43,834 nucleotides of DNA from an uncultured Flavihumibacter sp. (GTDB lineage Bacteria > Bacteroidota > Bacteroidia > Chitinophagales > Chitinophagaceae): contig CAMLRX010000025.1 in the NCBI GenBank assembly GCA_946482545.1, positions 1 through 43,834 on the forward strand. The letters run 5' to 3'. The notes beneath the pieces are model-generated. The model saw only the letters and a list, made by a program, of their open reading frames with translations. It was not told the DNA's origin and made no database searches. Both the position numbers and the translations under genes were made by a program. Shown here one piece after another: positions 1-9,500 of the stretch; position 1 is the first letter of the stretch, and every line of letters starts with the position of its first letter.

Positions 1-68
1 AAATTTCAGGCCGTGCAAAAGATATCAGTAAATTTGAACGTTTCTATATCCTAAAATACCTGTTGCAG

Positions 69-911
69 ATGCACCTGATCAAGAGAAGTGTCCTTGCCTT
101 ACTGTTACTGAGCGCCGTTTCCACAAATGCCCAGCATTATTATAAAGATATTCTGGCTGTGAAACAAACCGTGTCCACCCAAAAACTGTACGCCGCCGAA
201 AAGGTAAAAAAGGTAACCCTGAAAAGCCTGGATGCCGACCGGACCGTTACCCGTAACTTTATGTGTTACCAACTGGTGAGCCCTGATTTTACCCAGCTTA
301 CCACCATCACCCGCACCGATTTCAGTGGCAACTCCAACATGAAGACCTTCTTCGATCCCAATGGCCGCCTCCTCCAGGTAAAAGACAGTACCGATGGTAA
401 CGTGACCACTACCAGCTATGTTTATTCCCCGCAGGGAAAACTGCAGTCGCTCACCACCACCATCCGTTCTCTTAAAGATGCTTTCGAACAAAAAGAAGAG
501 CACCAATGGCAGTACACTTCCAAAGGCGCGCCGGAACAGATGGTGCGCATCCTCAATGGGAAGGATACCACGCTGGTTACGTTCATCACCGATGAAGCCG
601 GTAAAGTGCTGGAAGAAAAAACGATTTTCTCACCCCGCCGCTCTGAAACCATTTACTATTATTACAACCAGGAGGGCCGTCTTTCCGATATTGTGCGGTA
701 CAATACCAAAGCGCGCCGCCTTTTACCGGATTATATGTTTGAATATGATAACGCCGGAAGGGTGGTGAAAACGGTGCATATCCCGAACAGCAGCAGCAAC
801 TACCTGACCTGGGTGTACCAGTATGATGCCGCGGGCCTGAAACTGAGTGAAACGGCGTTGGATAAGCAGAAGGAGATGATGGGGAGGATTACGTATGCGT
901 ATGAGCGGTAG
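69..911 (+). CDS. Secreted YD/RHS-repeat-like protein of unknown function
   Basis: The 280-residue product begins with a clear signal peptide (MHLIKRSVLALLLLS, cleavage after TNAQ), so it is exported. The rest is poor in recognisable catalytic motifs but carries several loosely repeated YD-type units, such as FDPNGRLLQV, YNQEGRLSDI, YDNAGRVVKT and YDAAGLKLSE. These resemble the short beta-hairpin repeats of RHS/YD proteins, though there are too few for a toxin shell. I chose the ATG at 69 because the signal peptide starts there. A TTG lies at 63, and the frame stays open to the window edge, so an upstream extension cannot be formally excluded. A repeat element follows directly downstream. The exact role is unknown. 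Confidence 0.75.
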   Translation: MHLIKRSVLALLLLSAVSTNAQHYYKDILAVKQTVSTQKLYAAEKVKKVTLKSLDADRTVTRNFMCYQLVSPDFTQLTTITRTDFSGNSNMKTFFDPNGRLLQVKDSTDGNVTTTSYVYSPQGKLQSLTTTIRSLKDAFEQKEEHQWQYTSKGAPEQMVRILNGKDTTLVTFITDEAGKVLEEKTIFSPRRSETIYYYYNQEGRLSDIVRYNTKARRLLPDYMFEYDNAGRVVKTVHIPNSSSNYLTWVYQYDAAGLKLSETALDKQKEMMGRITYAYER

Positions 912-926
912 TTATGTGTTTTTTTT

Positions 927-1224
927 CACGCAAAGACGCAAGGGAGCAAGGACGCAAGGGGCTGTTCGGTTTTGGAAAACCCTGGTTTGTTCTTGCATTT
1001 TTTCATCAGCATTTATACCTGAAATAGCTTCTGTTTGAGGCCATTTATTTAAACCTGTTCATGTCTAAATTAGAACTGTTAGTTAATAGGGTTTTACCAA
1101 CCTGCTCAAGAGAATTTAACAAAGAATAGCGCCTCAACATACAAGCTGTTTCACCACAAACAAGGCCTTGCGTCCCTGCTCCCTTGCGTCTGCGCTGTGC
1201 GAAGCACAAAGCAGTTGCGTGAAA
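927..1224. repeat. Inverted pair of Bacteroidota-type ACGCAAAGACGCAA intergenic repeats
   Basis: A G/A-rich repeat at 927-959 (core AGACGCAAGGGAGCA, then GGACGCAAGG) recurs in inverted orientation at 1166-1191, with one mismatch over about 26 bases. The right copy continues into a degenerate arm that ends in TTGCGTGAAA at 1215-1224, mirroring the TTTCACGCAA at the left edge. The roughly 300-base unit looks like a small element with terminal inverted repeats, or a strong stem-loop at the ends of the flanking convergent genes. The interior, about 960-1165, holds no credible gene. A related copy sits near 15480. Confidence 0.6.
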
Positions 1225-1248
1225 GAGATACAAAAAAACAGACACACT

Positions 1249-1974
1249 TTACCCCAGGCACCGCTTATACAACTGCACCGTATTCTCCAACCCAAGATAC
1301 AACGCATCCGAAACCAATGCGTGCCCTATAGATACCTCCAGCAACCCCGGCACTTCCTGCGCGAAAAACGCCAGGTTCTTCAGATCCAGGTCGTGACCCG
1401 CATTGATGCCCAACCCCAGTTCTACCGCCTTAGCCGCCGCAGACCTGTAAGGCGCAACCGCCGTTTCTTTGTTGGTGGGAAACATCCGCGCATAAGCTTC
1501 AGTATATAACTCAATGCGATCGGTGCCCGTAGCCAGCGCGCCCTCTACCATCTCCACTACGGGATCCACAAATATGGAAGTGCGGATGCCAGCGTTCCGG
1601 AAGATATTAATCGTTTCTACCAGGTAATGCTTGTGTTCAATAGTATTCCATCCGTGGTCGCTGGTGAGTTGCCCATCGGCGTCGGGCACCAGTGTTACCT
1701 GGTCCGGGCGTACTTCCAATACCAACTGAATGAATTTTTCTTCCCTGGGATTGCCCTCAATATTAAATTCCGTGGTAATGATAGGTTTTATGTCCCGCAC
1801 GTCCTGGTAGCGGATATGGCGTTCATCGGGACGTGGGTGCACAGTAACGCCATCCGCGCCGAAAAGCTGGACATCAACGGCTGCTTTTACAACATCAGGT
1901 GTGTTTCCTCCGCGACTGTTGCGGAGCGTGGCGATCTTATTGATATTGACCGAAAGTTTGGCATGTTCCTTCAT
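1249..1974 (-). CDS. pdxJ: Pyridoxine 5'-phosphate synthase PdxJ
   Basis: The enzyme condenses 3-amino-2-oxopropyl phosphate with 1-deoxy-D-xylulose 5-phosphate to give pyridoxine 5'-phosphate, the ring-closing step of the DXP-dependent vitamin B6 pathway in the cytosol. The 241-residue length matches the family (about 240). Diagnostic segments are the N-terminal KLSVNINKIATLRNSRGG, the phosphate-binding VHPRPDERHIRYQDV stretch near residues 41-55, and the C-terminal NAGHDLDLKNL and SIGHALVSDAL segments of the TIM barrel. A small gene lies 13 bases upstream on the same strand and probably shares its transcript. The product is complete with no disruption seen. Confidence 0.95.
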   Translation of the reverse strand: MKEHAKLSVNINKIATLRNSRGGNTPDVVKAAVDVQLFGADGVTVHPRPDERHIRYQDVRDIKPIITTEFNIEGNPREEKFIQLVLEVRPDQVTLVPDADGQLTSDHGWNTIEHKHYLVETINIFRNAGIRTSIFVDPVVEMVEGALATGTDRIELYTEAYARMFPTNKETAVAPYRSAAAKAVELGLGINAGHDLDLKNLAFFAQEVPGLLEVSIGHALVSDALYLGLENTVQLYKRCLG

Positions 1975-1987
1975 GCCGCGAAGTTAG

Positions 1988-2251
1988 TTATTTATTCTCC
2001 TCGGCAATTCCGGCGAGCGCCTGTTCTTTTTCCAGTATCCAGGCGGGAAGCGGCATTTCCGTGTGCATTTTCCAGTGTCCGTTCTCCCGGATCAGTTTAA
2101 ACATAAGCCTGTTGCCGCGGTCGTCGCAAACATCAACCGTAAACAATCCTTCGGGAAATGAATGTACTTTTCTGAAGTTGAACTCTCTCAACCTTCCTTC
2201 GCATTTCAGTAGTTCAGTAAACTGAATATTCTTTATAAACTCCAACTGCAT
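1988..2251 (-). CDS. Small conserved hypothetical protein upstream of pdxJ
   Basis: This 87-residue product has no signal peptide and no membrane segment. It starts MQLEFIKNIQFTELL and contains a compact alternating pattern (LFTVDVCDDRGNRLMFKLIRENG HWKMHTEMPLPAWI) suggesting a small beta-rich domain that ends in an acidic tail. I preferred the ATG at 2251 over one nine codons further upstream because the extra residues look non-coding. It is co-directional with pdxJ, 13 bases away, so it is probably co-transcribed. I do not recognise a family, and there is no basis for assigning a function. Confidence 0.6.
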   Translation of the reverse strand: MQLEFIKNIQFTELLKCEGRLREFNFRKVHSFPEGLFTVDVCDDRGNRLMFKLIRENGHWKMHTEMPLPAWILEKEQALAGIAEENK

Positions 2252-2315
2252 GATTAAATGATTCGGAAGAACTACCACAATAACTGTGCAAGAAATTTGA
2301 ATAGAGGAATTTTAA

Positions 2316-2488
2316 ATTTTGAATGATGAATTTTGAATGGGAGAGGAGGTGGGGTGAGGCTAAAAAAGCTGCCAAATAAGGAAATATCCCCATCTGACAG
2401 CCTTTCTATAATATCCCGGATTTCAAATCAGAATCTACTACTCAAACCTAACCCCTCAATCCAACATTCAAAATCCATCATTCAAAAT
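2316..2488. repeat. 24-base inverted repeat (GAATGATGAATTTTGAATG type)
   Basis: The left arm at 2316-2339 and the right arm at 2465-2488 are inverted copies with a single mismatch over 24 bases. Each arm is itself a near direct duplication of ATTTTGAATG. The right arm touches the ahcY stop codon. About 125 bases lie between the arms, including the likely ahcY terminator. Such AT-rich units look like dispersed intergenic repeats, or they could fold the ahcY 3' end. Confidence 0.55.
2362..2403 (-). terminator. Likely rho-independent terminator of ahcY
   Basis: Read on the minus strand, GCTGTCA and TGGCAGC form a 7-base-pair stem (one G-T pair) around a 20-base loop, immediately followed by six T residues. 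It lies about 85 bases past the ahcY stop and inside the 24-base inverted repeat pair. Confidence 0.6.
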
Positions 2489-3813
2489 TAGTACCTGTAC
2501 AACTCCGGCTTAAACGGACCTTCTTTAGAAATACCGAGGTATTCCGATTGTGCATCCGTCAGTTCATCAAGTTCCACGCTGATCTTTTTCAGGTGCAGGC
2601 GTGCCACTTTTTCATCGAGGTGCTTCGGCAGCACATATACTTTGTTCTCGTATTTTTCGTGGTTCAGCCACAGTTCGATCTGGGCGAGTGTTTGGTTGGA
2701 GAAGGAGTTACTCATCACGAAGCTGGGGTGACCAGTAGCGCAGCCCAGGTTTACGAGACGGCCTTCAGCCAGCAGGATGATGTCTTTTCCATCTACATTA
2801 TAGATATCTACCTGAGGCTTCACGGTATCTTTTGTATGACCGTAGTTGGTATTCAGCCAGGCAACATCGATTTCGATGTCGAAGTGTCCGATATTACAAA
2901 CAATGGTCTTGTCTTTCATCTTCTTGAAATGCTCGCCTGTGATGATGTCGCGGCAACCTGTTGTGGTCACAACGATATCGGCTTCAGCCACGGCGTTGGT
3001 CATTTTCTTCACTTCAAATCCGTCCATAGCGGCCTGGAGGGCACAGATAGGATCGATTTCAGTCACGATCACGCGGGCGCCTGCACCACGGAGTGATTCG
3101 GCGGAACCTTTACCAACATCGCCATAACCTGCCACAACGGCAACTTTACCGGCCATCATCACGTCTGTGGCACGACGGATCGCGTCCACCAGTGATTCTT
3201 TACAACCGTATTTGTTGTCGAATTTGGATTTGGTAACAGAATCGTTCACGTTGATGGCGGGGATAGGCAGGGTGCCTTTTGCCATTCTTTCATAAAGGCG
3301 GTGCACACCGGTAGTGGTTTCTTCACTCAGCCCTTTAATGTTAGCGATCATTTCGGGGTATTTGTCGAATACCATGTTGGTGAGATCACCACCGTCGTCG
3401 AGGATCATGTTCAGGGGGCGGTCGTGGCTGCCGAAGAACAGGGTTTGTTCAATGCACCAGTCGGCTTCTTCCTGTGTTTGACCTTTCCAGGCGAAAACAC
3501 CTACGCCGGTAGCGGCAATGGCTGCAGCGGCATGGTCCTGGGTAGAGAAGATATTGCAGGAGCTCCAGCGCACTTCAGCGCCGAGGGCTGTCAAAGTTTC
3601 GATCAGAACTGCGGTTTGGATGGTCATGTGCAGGCATCCTGCAACGCGCGCACCTTTCAGGGGCTGGGAAGGACCATATTCTTCACGGATAGACATCAGA
3701 CCGGGCATTTCGGCTTCTGCAAGCTTAATTTCCTTGCGGCCCCATTCTGCCAGGCTCATGTCCTTCACTTTATAAGGAAGGCTGAGATCAATTTGTTGTA
3801 CTGCTGACGACAT
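2488..3813 (-). CDS. ahcY: Adenosylhomocysteinase (SAH hydrolase)
   Basis: This cytosolic enzyme splits S-adenosylhomocysteine into adenosine and homocysteine, relieving product inhibition of methyltransferases and feeding the activated methyl cycle. The 441-residue protein fits the bacterial family. Visible hallmarks are the substrate-domain [16 protein letters not shown] near residue 60, the [13 protein letters not shown] segment, the Rossmann motif [11 protein letters not shown] with G229-Y-G-D-V-G234 for tightly bound NAD, and the conserved C-terminal [16 protein letters not shown]. The start is at the expected [19 protein letters not shown]. It is divergent from an Lrp/AsnC regulator with about 137 bases between starts, and a terminator hairpin follows. 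Nothing abnormal was seen. Confidence 0.97.
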   Translation of the reverse strand: MSSAVQQIDLSLPYKVKDMSLAEWGRKEIKLAEAEMPGLMSIREEYGPSQPLKGARVAGCLHMTIQTAVLIETLTALGAEVRWSSCNIFSTQDHAAAAIAATGVGVFAWKGQTQEEADWCIEQTLFFGSHDRPLNMILDDGGDLTNMVFDKYPEMIANIKGLSEETTTGVHRLYERMAKGTLPIPAINVNDSVTKSKFDNKYGCKESLVDAIRRATDVMMAGKVAVVAGYGDVGKGSAESLRGAGARVIVTEIDPICALQAAMDGFEVKKMTNAVAEADIVVTTTGCRDIITGEHFKKMKDKTIVCNIGHFDIEIDVAWLNTNYGHTKDTVKPQVDIYNVDGKDIILLAEGRLVNLGCATGHPSFVMSNSFSNQTLAQIELWLNHEKYENKVYVLPKHLDEKVARLHLKKISVELDELTDAQSEYLGISKEGPFKPELYRY

Positions 3814-3845
3814 TTTGAAAACTTTTTGCGGTTAATTAATGGCTG

Positions 3846-3853
3846 TAAAGATA
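3846..3853 (-). promoter_or_regulatory. Possible -7 box for ahcY
   Basis: On the minus strand this reads TATCTTTA, matching the Bacteroidota TAnnTTTG -7 consensus at five of its six defined positions, about 33 bases upstream of the ahcY ATG. No convincing -33 TTG/TTTG element is visible at the usual spacing, so the call is weak. Confidence 0.3.
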
Positions 3854-3891
3854 GTTCTTTGGAATAAAAATAAAATACCAGACTGTTTTTT

Positions 3892-3931
3892 AGAACAAAT
3901 GAGTTGTATTTGGCTATCTTTTCAGAACAAA
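3892..3931 (+). promoter_or_regulatory. Two direct AGAACAAA copies between ahcY and the Lrp gene
   Basis: AGAACAAA occurs at 3892-3899 and 3924-3931, spaced 32 bases apart (about three helical turns) on the same face. A related inverted copy (AAAGAACT on the minus strand) lies at 3853-3860. This arrangement could suit an Lrp-type octamer wrapping the divergent promoter region, but no binding consensus is known to me for this regulator. Confidence 0.25.
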
Positions 3932-3950
3932 AGCATAAAATTCTTCCTTT

Positions 3951-4448
3951 ATGGCCCTTCAAAAAGAAAATTCAGATACCGGTTCATCCATCTCCCTGGA
4001 TGAAAAAGATATCGCCATTCTGAAAATACTCCAGGAGAACGCCCTGGCAACGGTAAGGGAGATTGCCGCCACCGTTCACCTAAGCACAACGCCTGTACAT
4101 GAACGCATCAAAAGGATGGAAGAAGCCGGGGTAATCAGTTGTTACGCAGCCCTGGTGGATCCTGCTAAAGTGAAGAAAGGATTGATGGTAATATGTTATG
4201 TTTCCCTGAAAGAACACGGCAAACGCACAGGAAGCAAATTCGTTAAACTGATCCAGGAGATGAACGAGGTGGTGGAATGTTACAGCATCAGCGGTGAATT
4301 CGATTTTATGCTGAAAGTGGTGGCCGAACACATGAACGATTATTATGATTTCCACGTGAACAAACTCAGTCAGATCGAGAACATAGGCCACCTCCAGAGC
4401 GTATTTGTGATGGGAAAGATCAAAGACACACACCGACTCATTTTTTAA
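3951..4448 (+). CDS. Lrp/AsnC family transcriptional regulator
   Basis: The 165-residue DNA-binding protein has the standard two-part Lrp layout. Residues about 17-75 hold the winged helix (LDEKDIAILKILQENALA, then STTPVHERIKRMEEAGVI). Residues about 80-155 hold the RAM ligand-binding domain, including the conserved GEFDFMLKV segment. Family members sense amino acids and assemble into octamers that bend DNA. The gene is divergent from ahcY, so autoregulation and control of the methionine/SAM cycle are plausible, but the effector is not shown by the sequence. An alternative is that it is a global regulator unrelated to ahcY. Confidence 0.92.
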   Translation: MALQKENSDTGSSISLDEKDIAILKILQENALATVREIAATVHLSTTPVHERIKRMEEAGVISCYAALVDPAKVKKGLMVICYVSLKEHGKRTGSKFVKLIQEMNEVVECYSISGEFDFMLKVVAEHMNDYYDFHVNKLSQIENIGHLQSVFVMGKIKDTHRLIF

Positions 4449-4461
4449 AATTCTTTCGCCA

Positions 4462-4483
4462 CGCAAACGGTTGCGCAATTTTT
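4462..4483 (+). terminator. Weak candidate terminator after the Lrp gene
   Basis: CGCAA and TTGCG pair across an ACGG loop and are followed by CAATTTTT. The stem is only five base pairs, so function is uncertain. It separates the regulator from the downstream sigma-factor gene. Confidence 0.3.
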
Positions 4484-4560
4484 CTGATGCAGATTAGAGC
4501 CGGATTAATTCCTAATTTTACAACCGGTTACAGGTTTTGATCAATCAGCACCACCGATGA

Positions 4561-5139
4561 ATGACTAGTATCAGCAGCAATAATATGGAGGAGCGCCAAA
4601 CCTGGGCAGCCTTTGCCAATGGCGATGATGAGGCGCTGAAAACATTGTACGACACTTACTTTGAAACACTTTTCAGTTTCGGAAGAAAATTCACCGGCGA
4701 TACGGTGCTCGCAGAAGATGGGATACAGGATCTTTTCCTGAAACTCATGAACAACCGCGCTGCCCTCACCGTTCCCGACCATGTTTCCGCTTACCTGATC
4801 AGGGCGTACCGCAACATACTGATCGACAAACAACGGAAAATTCAATCCACACGTACCGATCAACTTGATGGCAGCGAATTTCCCGGCGCCTTCTCATTGG
4901 AAACTGCCCTGGAAGAAAAAGAAGAACTGGTGCTGCTGCGCGAAAAACTAAAAAAAGCCCTGGAAGACCTTACGCCACGACAGCGTGAGATCATTTACCT
5001 GCGCTACCATTACAACTTTACTTATGAAGAAACGGCCGAAATTCTTGGTCTGACCGAGAAAGCGACCTACAAACTGATGGCCCGCGCCATCCAGGGACTG
5101 AAAGACGCGTTCCCGCTGCTGCTGTTATTTTTAAAATAA
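4561..5139 (+). CDS. ECF-family RNA polymerase sigma factor (FecI-like)
   Basis: The 192-residue sigma-70 family protein of the extracytoplasmic-function type directs RNA polymerase to the SusC/SusD locus in comparable systems. Region 2 spans about residues 20-95 (GDDEALKTLYDTYFETLF, then AEDGIQDLFLKL). Region 4 spans about 135-185 with the helix-turn-helix LTPRQREIIYLRYHYNFTYE and EILGLTEKATYKLM. An in-frame ATG at 4585 would give a more typical start (MEERQTWAAFANGDDEAL) and is a fair alternative to the ATG at 4561. A FecR-type anti-sigma gene follows after 78 bases, forming the usual trans-envelope pair with an STN-bearing SusC. The target promoters are inferred. Confidence 0.93.
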   Translation: MTSISSNNMEERQTWAAFANGDDEALKTLYDTYFETLFSFGRKFTGDTVLAEDGIQDLFLKLMNNRAALTVPDHVSAYLIRAYRNILIDKQRKIQSTRTDQLDGSEFPGAFSLETALEEKEELVLLREKLKKALEDLTPRQREIIYLRYHYNFTYEETAEILGLTEKATYKLMARAIQGLKDAFPLLLLFLK

Positions 5140-5217
5140 TTTTTAAGAGCGTGGGGTAAAATAAATAACAGCTTCGTCCTATACCTGTTCCCCTTGTTAA
5201 ACCTTATTGAAAGTGAT

Positions 5218-6417
5218 ATGAAGAAAGATTTTGCCAAATATAAATTGGATGATTTCCTGCTGGATGAAGATTTCCAGGCCTGGTTCAGGAACAGGGATCA
5301 TCAAACCAGTGAAGATTGGAACCAATTTTTGCGGGAAGAAACCCTGCATCCTGAAAGTTTCCGCGAAGCGATTCAGGTGGCTGAAATGATTGCCAGCGAT
5401 GGTTTTGAGGAAAGTCCGGAAACCCAGGCGCGGCTCTGGAACAATATTGTAGAAATGCGCGGTACAAATGAAACACGGGTGATATCCATCTGGCGCAGGT
5501 TCCGGGTACCCGCAGTTGCAGCGGCTGTAATACTGGTGCTGGCCGGTGCTGCATGGATAGGAGGATTCTTTGAAAAAAAGGAAGCCGTTCAGGTGGCTCA
5601 AAAAACAGTGAACGACGCGCAACCTGGATCGGATAAAGCCACACTTACCCTCGAAGATGGAAAGGTGATAGAATTGGATGTGGCTTCAGCCGGAAACCTG
5701 GCCACCAATGGCAACATCCAAGTGGTGAAAAAAGGCGGTGAACTCACGTATGAAGTGAACGATGCCGGCACGGGGGCAGGGAACGAAATGGCTTACCATA
5801 AACTGGCCACACCACGCGGCGGACAATTCCGCATTATGCTGCCCGATGGCAGCCGGGTTTGGCTGAATGCATCTTCCTCCCTTCGTTTTCCCGCTTCATT
5901 TGCGGCAAACGAAAGAAGGGTAGAAGTTGCCGGCGAAGCCTATTTTGAAGTGGCTAAAGACAAACAGCGTCCGTTCCGCGTAATGGTGAGCGGCTCCGAG
6001 GTGGAAGTGCTGGGTACTTCCTTCAATATTATGGCTTATACCAACGAGTCTGCGCTGAAAACGACCTTGCTGGAAGGTGCCGTTAAAATGAGCCACGGTT
6101 CCGAAGAAGCGCTTCTGGCTCCGGGCCAGCAATTGATAGCGCAGGAGGACAAAATTACGTTGAAGAAAAATGTGGATGTGGAAGCAGAAGTGGCCTGGAA
6201 GAACGGCATGTTCCTTTTCAATGGAGCGGGATTACCACAGGTAATGCGTCAACTGGAAAGATGGTACGATGTGGAAGTACAGTATGAGAATGGTGTGCCG
6301 AAGGGTACGTTAACGGGAGAGTTTCCACGGAGTATGATGTTATCGGAAGTATTGAAAGTATTAAAGTTGAGTGGCTTTAATCTTGAAATAAAAGACAAAA
6401 CAATTTACGTCAGGTAA
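5218..6417 (+). CDS. FecR-family anti-sigma factor
   Basis: The 399-residue inner-membrane anti-sigma regulator has an N-terminal cytoplasmic part that should hold the ECF sigma factor, then one membrane span at about residues 97-118 (VPAVAAAVILVLAGAAWIGG). The periplasmic FecR domain follows (HKLATPRGGQFRIMLPDGSR, VEVAGEAYFEVAKDKQRPF, EVEVLGTSFNIMAY), then a C-terminal DUF4974-like region (QVMRQLERWYDVEVQYENG, LSEVLKVLKLSGF). I chose the ATG at 5218 (MKKDFAKYKL); a TTG eight codons earlier is less likely. It sits between the sigma factor and the SusC gene. By family analogy it relays substrate occupancy from the STN domain of the receptor to the sigma factor. Confidence 0.94.
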   Translation: MKKDFAKYKLDDFLLDEDFQAWFRNRDHQTSEDWNQFLREETLHPESFREAIQVAEMIASDGFEESPETQARLWNNIVEMRGTNETRVISIWRRFRVPAVAAAVILVLAGAAWIGGFFEKKEAVQVAQKTVNDAQPGSDKATLTLEDGKVIELDVASAGNLATNGNIQVVKKGGELTYEVNDAGTGAGNEMAYHKLATPRGGQFRIMLPDGSRVWLNASSSLRFPASFAANERRVEVAGEAYFEVAKDKQRPFRVMVSGSEVEVLGTSFNIMAYTNESALKTTLLEGAVKMSHGSEEALLAPGQQLIAQEDKITLKKNVDVEAEVAWKNGMFLFNGAGLPQVMRQLERWYDVEVQYENGVPKGTLTGEFPRSMMLSEVLKVLKLSGFNLEIKDKTIYVR

Positions 6418-6462
6418 TGATGAGAAAATAAAACCAACAGGTAAAAGCAGCCGCACAAAAAA

Positions 6463-6489
6463 GCCGGAAACAATTGCAGTGTTACCGGC
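6463..6489 (+). other. Hairpin between fecR and susC
   Basis: GCCGG at 6463-6467 pairs with CCGGC at 6485-6489. After a one-base mismatch the stem gains three more pairs (AAC with GTT), giving eight pairs around a 9-base loop. There is no T-run afterwards, so it is more likely a processing or attenuating structure than a terminator, if it acts at all. Confidence 0.35.
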
Positions 6490-6554
6490 CAGATGTAAGG
6501 TTGTTATTATACAATAGCTCAAGACTGTTTTTAAAACCAAACACAACCAAAACT

Positions 6555-9500
6555 ATGCAATTAGTTGCAAATGGCAAAGTTGTGCCCGTTACCCCCGGGT
6601 ACAAAAGGCTAACCCACCAATTAACATCGCAAACTGCGTTGATCATGAAACTGACTGTAATTTTAATCCTGGGGATCAGCTTGCACGTGAGTGCGTCCAC
6701 CTACTCCCAAAGCGTTTCGTTGAATACGAAGAACGCTTCCCTGGAGCAGGTTTTCAGGCAGATCAAAAAACAGACCGGGTACTCCTTCGTTTACCGGCAG
6801 GATTGGATGGACGCTGCCCGAAGGGTAGATGTCAGCATCTCCAACATGCCGCTGGAAAAAGCGCTGGAACTTTGTTTTATTGACCAGCCTTTCACCTTTT
6901 CAATTGTTGACAAAACGATTGTGCTGCGCCGTGCGGAAAATCAGGCGCCCGTTGTTGTAATCAGAGCCCCCAAAACCGAAACGCCGGAAGCGATCGTGAA
7001 AGGGAAGGTCGTGGATGATAAAGGAGAGCCTGTTGCAGGGGCCAGTATTTCCGTGAAAGGAACCAAAACCGGAACCTCAACCGATGCGCAAGGTAATTTC
7101 TCTGTAAACATTACCGCAAAAGCAACCCTGTTAATTTCAGCGGTTGGCTTTGAGTCACAGGAAATTAAGGTAAATGAAGAAAAAGACGCCACGTTGAATA
7201 TTTCCCTTAAAAGGCTGGAAAGCAAAATGGAGGAAGTGGTGGTTACCACCGGCATCTTTAACAGGAACAAAAATAGTTATACAGGTGCAGTTACCACCGT
7301 CACAGCAGAGGAACTCGCTTCTTTCGGCAACAGGGATCTGATCACTTCTCTGCGGAACGTTGATCCTTCTTTCAACATCATTGAAAGCAATACATTCGGT
7401 TCTAACCCAAACAGGTTACCGGAAATTCAGATCAGGGGAAATTCAAGTCTGCCAAACGTGGATCAGTTGCAAGACGATACCAGGACCGGCATCAATACGC
7501 CATTGATTATCCTTGATGGGTTTGAATCTACTCTTCAGCGCCTGCTGGATATTAACCAGAATGAGGTGGAATCACTAACCATATTAAAAGACGCTTCAGC
7601 CACTGCAATTTATGGTTCAAGGGGCGCAAATGGCGTGGTGGTCATCAAAACGAAGGCGCCCAAAGCCGGAAAACTCCGCCTTTCCTACAGAGCGGATGTG
7701 AATGTGGAAGCCCCGGATCTTACGCAATACGATGTATTGAACGCAAGACAAAAACTTGACCTGGAATACAAAGTCGGGCTATACAATACGCCCCGGGCTG
7801 AACAGGATGTTCCACTGAAACAATATTATTATTTCCTGCTCAATGAAGTGAACAGAGGCGTGGAAACCGACTGGCTTTCTAAGCCCGTGCGCACCGGAGT
7901 GGGCCAGCGGCATAACCTCCGCCTTGAAGGTGGAGACAACGCGTTCAGGTATTCCATATCCGCACAACTCAACGATATCCAGGGTGTAATGAAAGGTTCA
8001 TACCGCCGGAATTTCAACGGTACCATAAATCTCATGTACAACTACCGGAACCTGCGTTTCAGCAATAATCTCATCATCGGGCTGGGCAACAGTCAGGAAT
8101 CTCCTTATGGTTCTTTCTCTGATTATGTGAAAATGAATCCTTATTGGGCACCTTACGATGCCAACGGAAATCCCCTTAAAACGTTGGGCGATCCAAGGTC
8201 AACCATTTATACCTCACGCTGGAACACCCTTCCCACGAATCCTTTGTACAACGCCACGCTGAACACTTTCGATAAATCCAACAATACCGATATCACCAAT
8301 AATTTCCAGGTGGAATGGCGCCTGAACCCCGACCTCAACCTCAGGGCACGGCTCGGTGTTACCAAAACAGACAACGGCTACGACGCATTTCGTCCTGCAG
8401 ACCATACTGCATTCGCTAATATGGCCGATATCCTCCGTCGCGGCGACTATGTTTATGGATCAGGTAAAGGCTTTCGTTATGATGCCAGTCTGAACCTTAA
8501 CTACAACAGAACTTTCGGTAAGCATTCCGTTTTTGGGGGACTGGATTATAACATCAGGGAGAATTCCTCCTCTTTCTATTCTTTCAAAGCCGAAGGCTTT
8601 TCCAATCCGAACTTCGATTTCATTTCCATGGCCATGCAGTATGCACTGGATGGAAAACCTTCCGGAACGGAGTCCAAAACAAGATCGGTGGGTATTACAG
8701 GAAGTGTGAACTATACCTGGGACCAGCGCTATTTTGCAGACTTCTCCCTACGTACAGATGGTTCCTCCCAGTTCGGACGCCTGAACAGCTTCGCACCCTT
8801 CTGGTCGGTAGGCGCAGGCTGGAACCTGCACCAGGAAGACTTCTTCAAACAAATGCCTTTTATCAACAGGCTTAAGTTAAGAGGTTCAACAGGCATCACC
8901 GGCTCTCAGAACTTCAGTGCTTACCAGGCACTCTCCACTTATGGTTACTACTCCGATGACAGGTACTTCTCCTGGACAGGGGCTTCTATGCTTGGTCTCG
9001 GTAACGAGAACCTTAGGTGGCAACAGAAAAAGAATTATAATATAGGAACGGAAGTTGAATTGTTCAACAGGAGACTTACACTGGTGGCGGATTATTACAT
9101 TGAAACCACCAATGGCCTGATCTCTTCCGTAGACCTTCCCGCTTCAAGTGGCTTTTCTTCTTACATAGAAAATATAGGAAGAGTAGAAAACAGGGGGATT
9201 GAACTGAAAGCGACAGTATTCCCCTACCGGGACCTGAAGAAAGGAATATCCTGGAGCGTTACCGGTGCCGTGGTACAGAACCGGAACAAGATCATAGAAA
9301 TATCTGATGCATTGAAATCGGCGCAGAAAAACCTGGAAGAAGACAGGAGCGCTTTGCCCAGCAACCTTTTCAGGGAAGGGTTTTCCACCAATACAATTTA
9401 TGTGGTACCATCGGCAGGTATCGACCCGTCAACCGGCAAGGAAATTTACATCGACAGGAATGGCGACCCCACCTATACCTGGGACCACCGCGATCTTCGT

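Noticed and set aside
1..54. Possible C-terminus of an upstream gene ending in TAA at 52-54
   Set aside because: Only 17 codons are visible, so coding cannot be supported; the frame of the first gene is also open to the edge.
69..911. RHS polymorphic toxin
   Set aside because: Too short, with only a handful of loose YD-like units and no toxin domain or immunity gene.
1045..1245. Minus-strand frame of 66 codons downstream of the YD gene
   Set aside because: Built mostly from the repeat element; no start context and no protein-like pattern.
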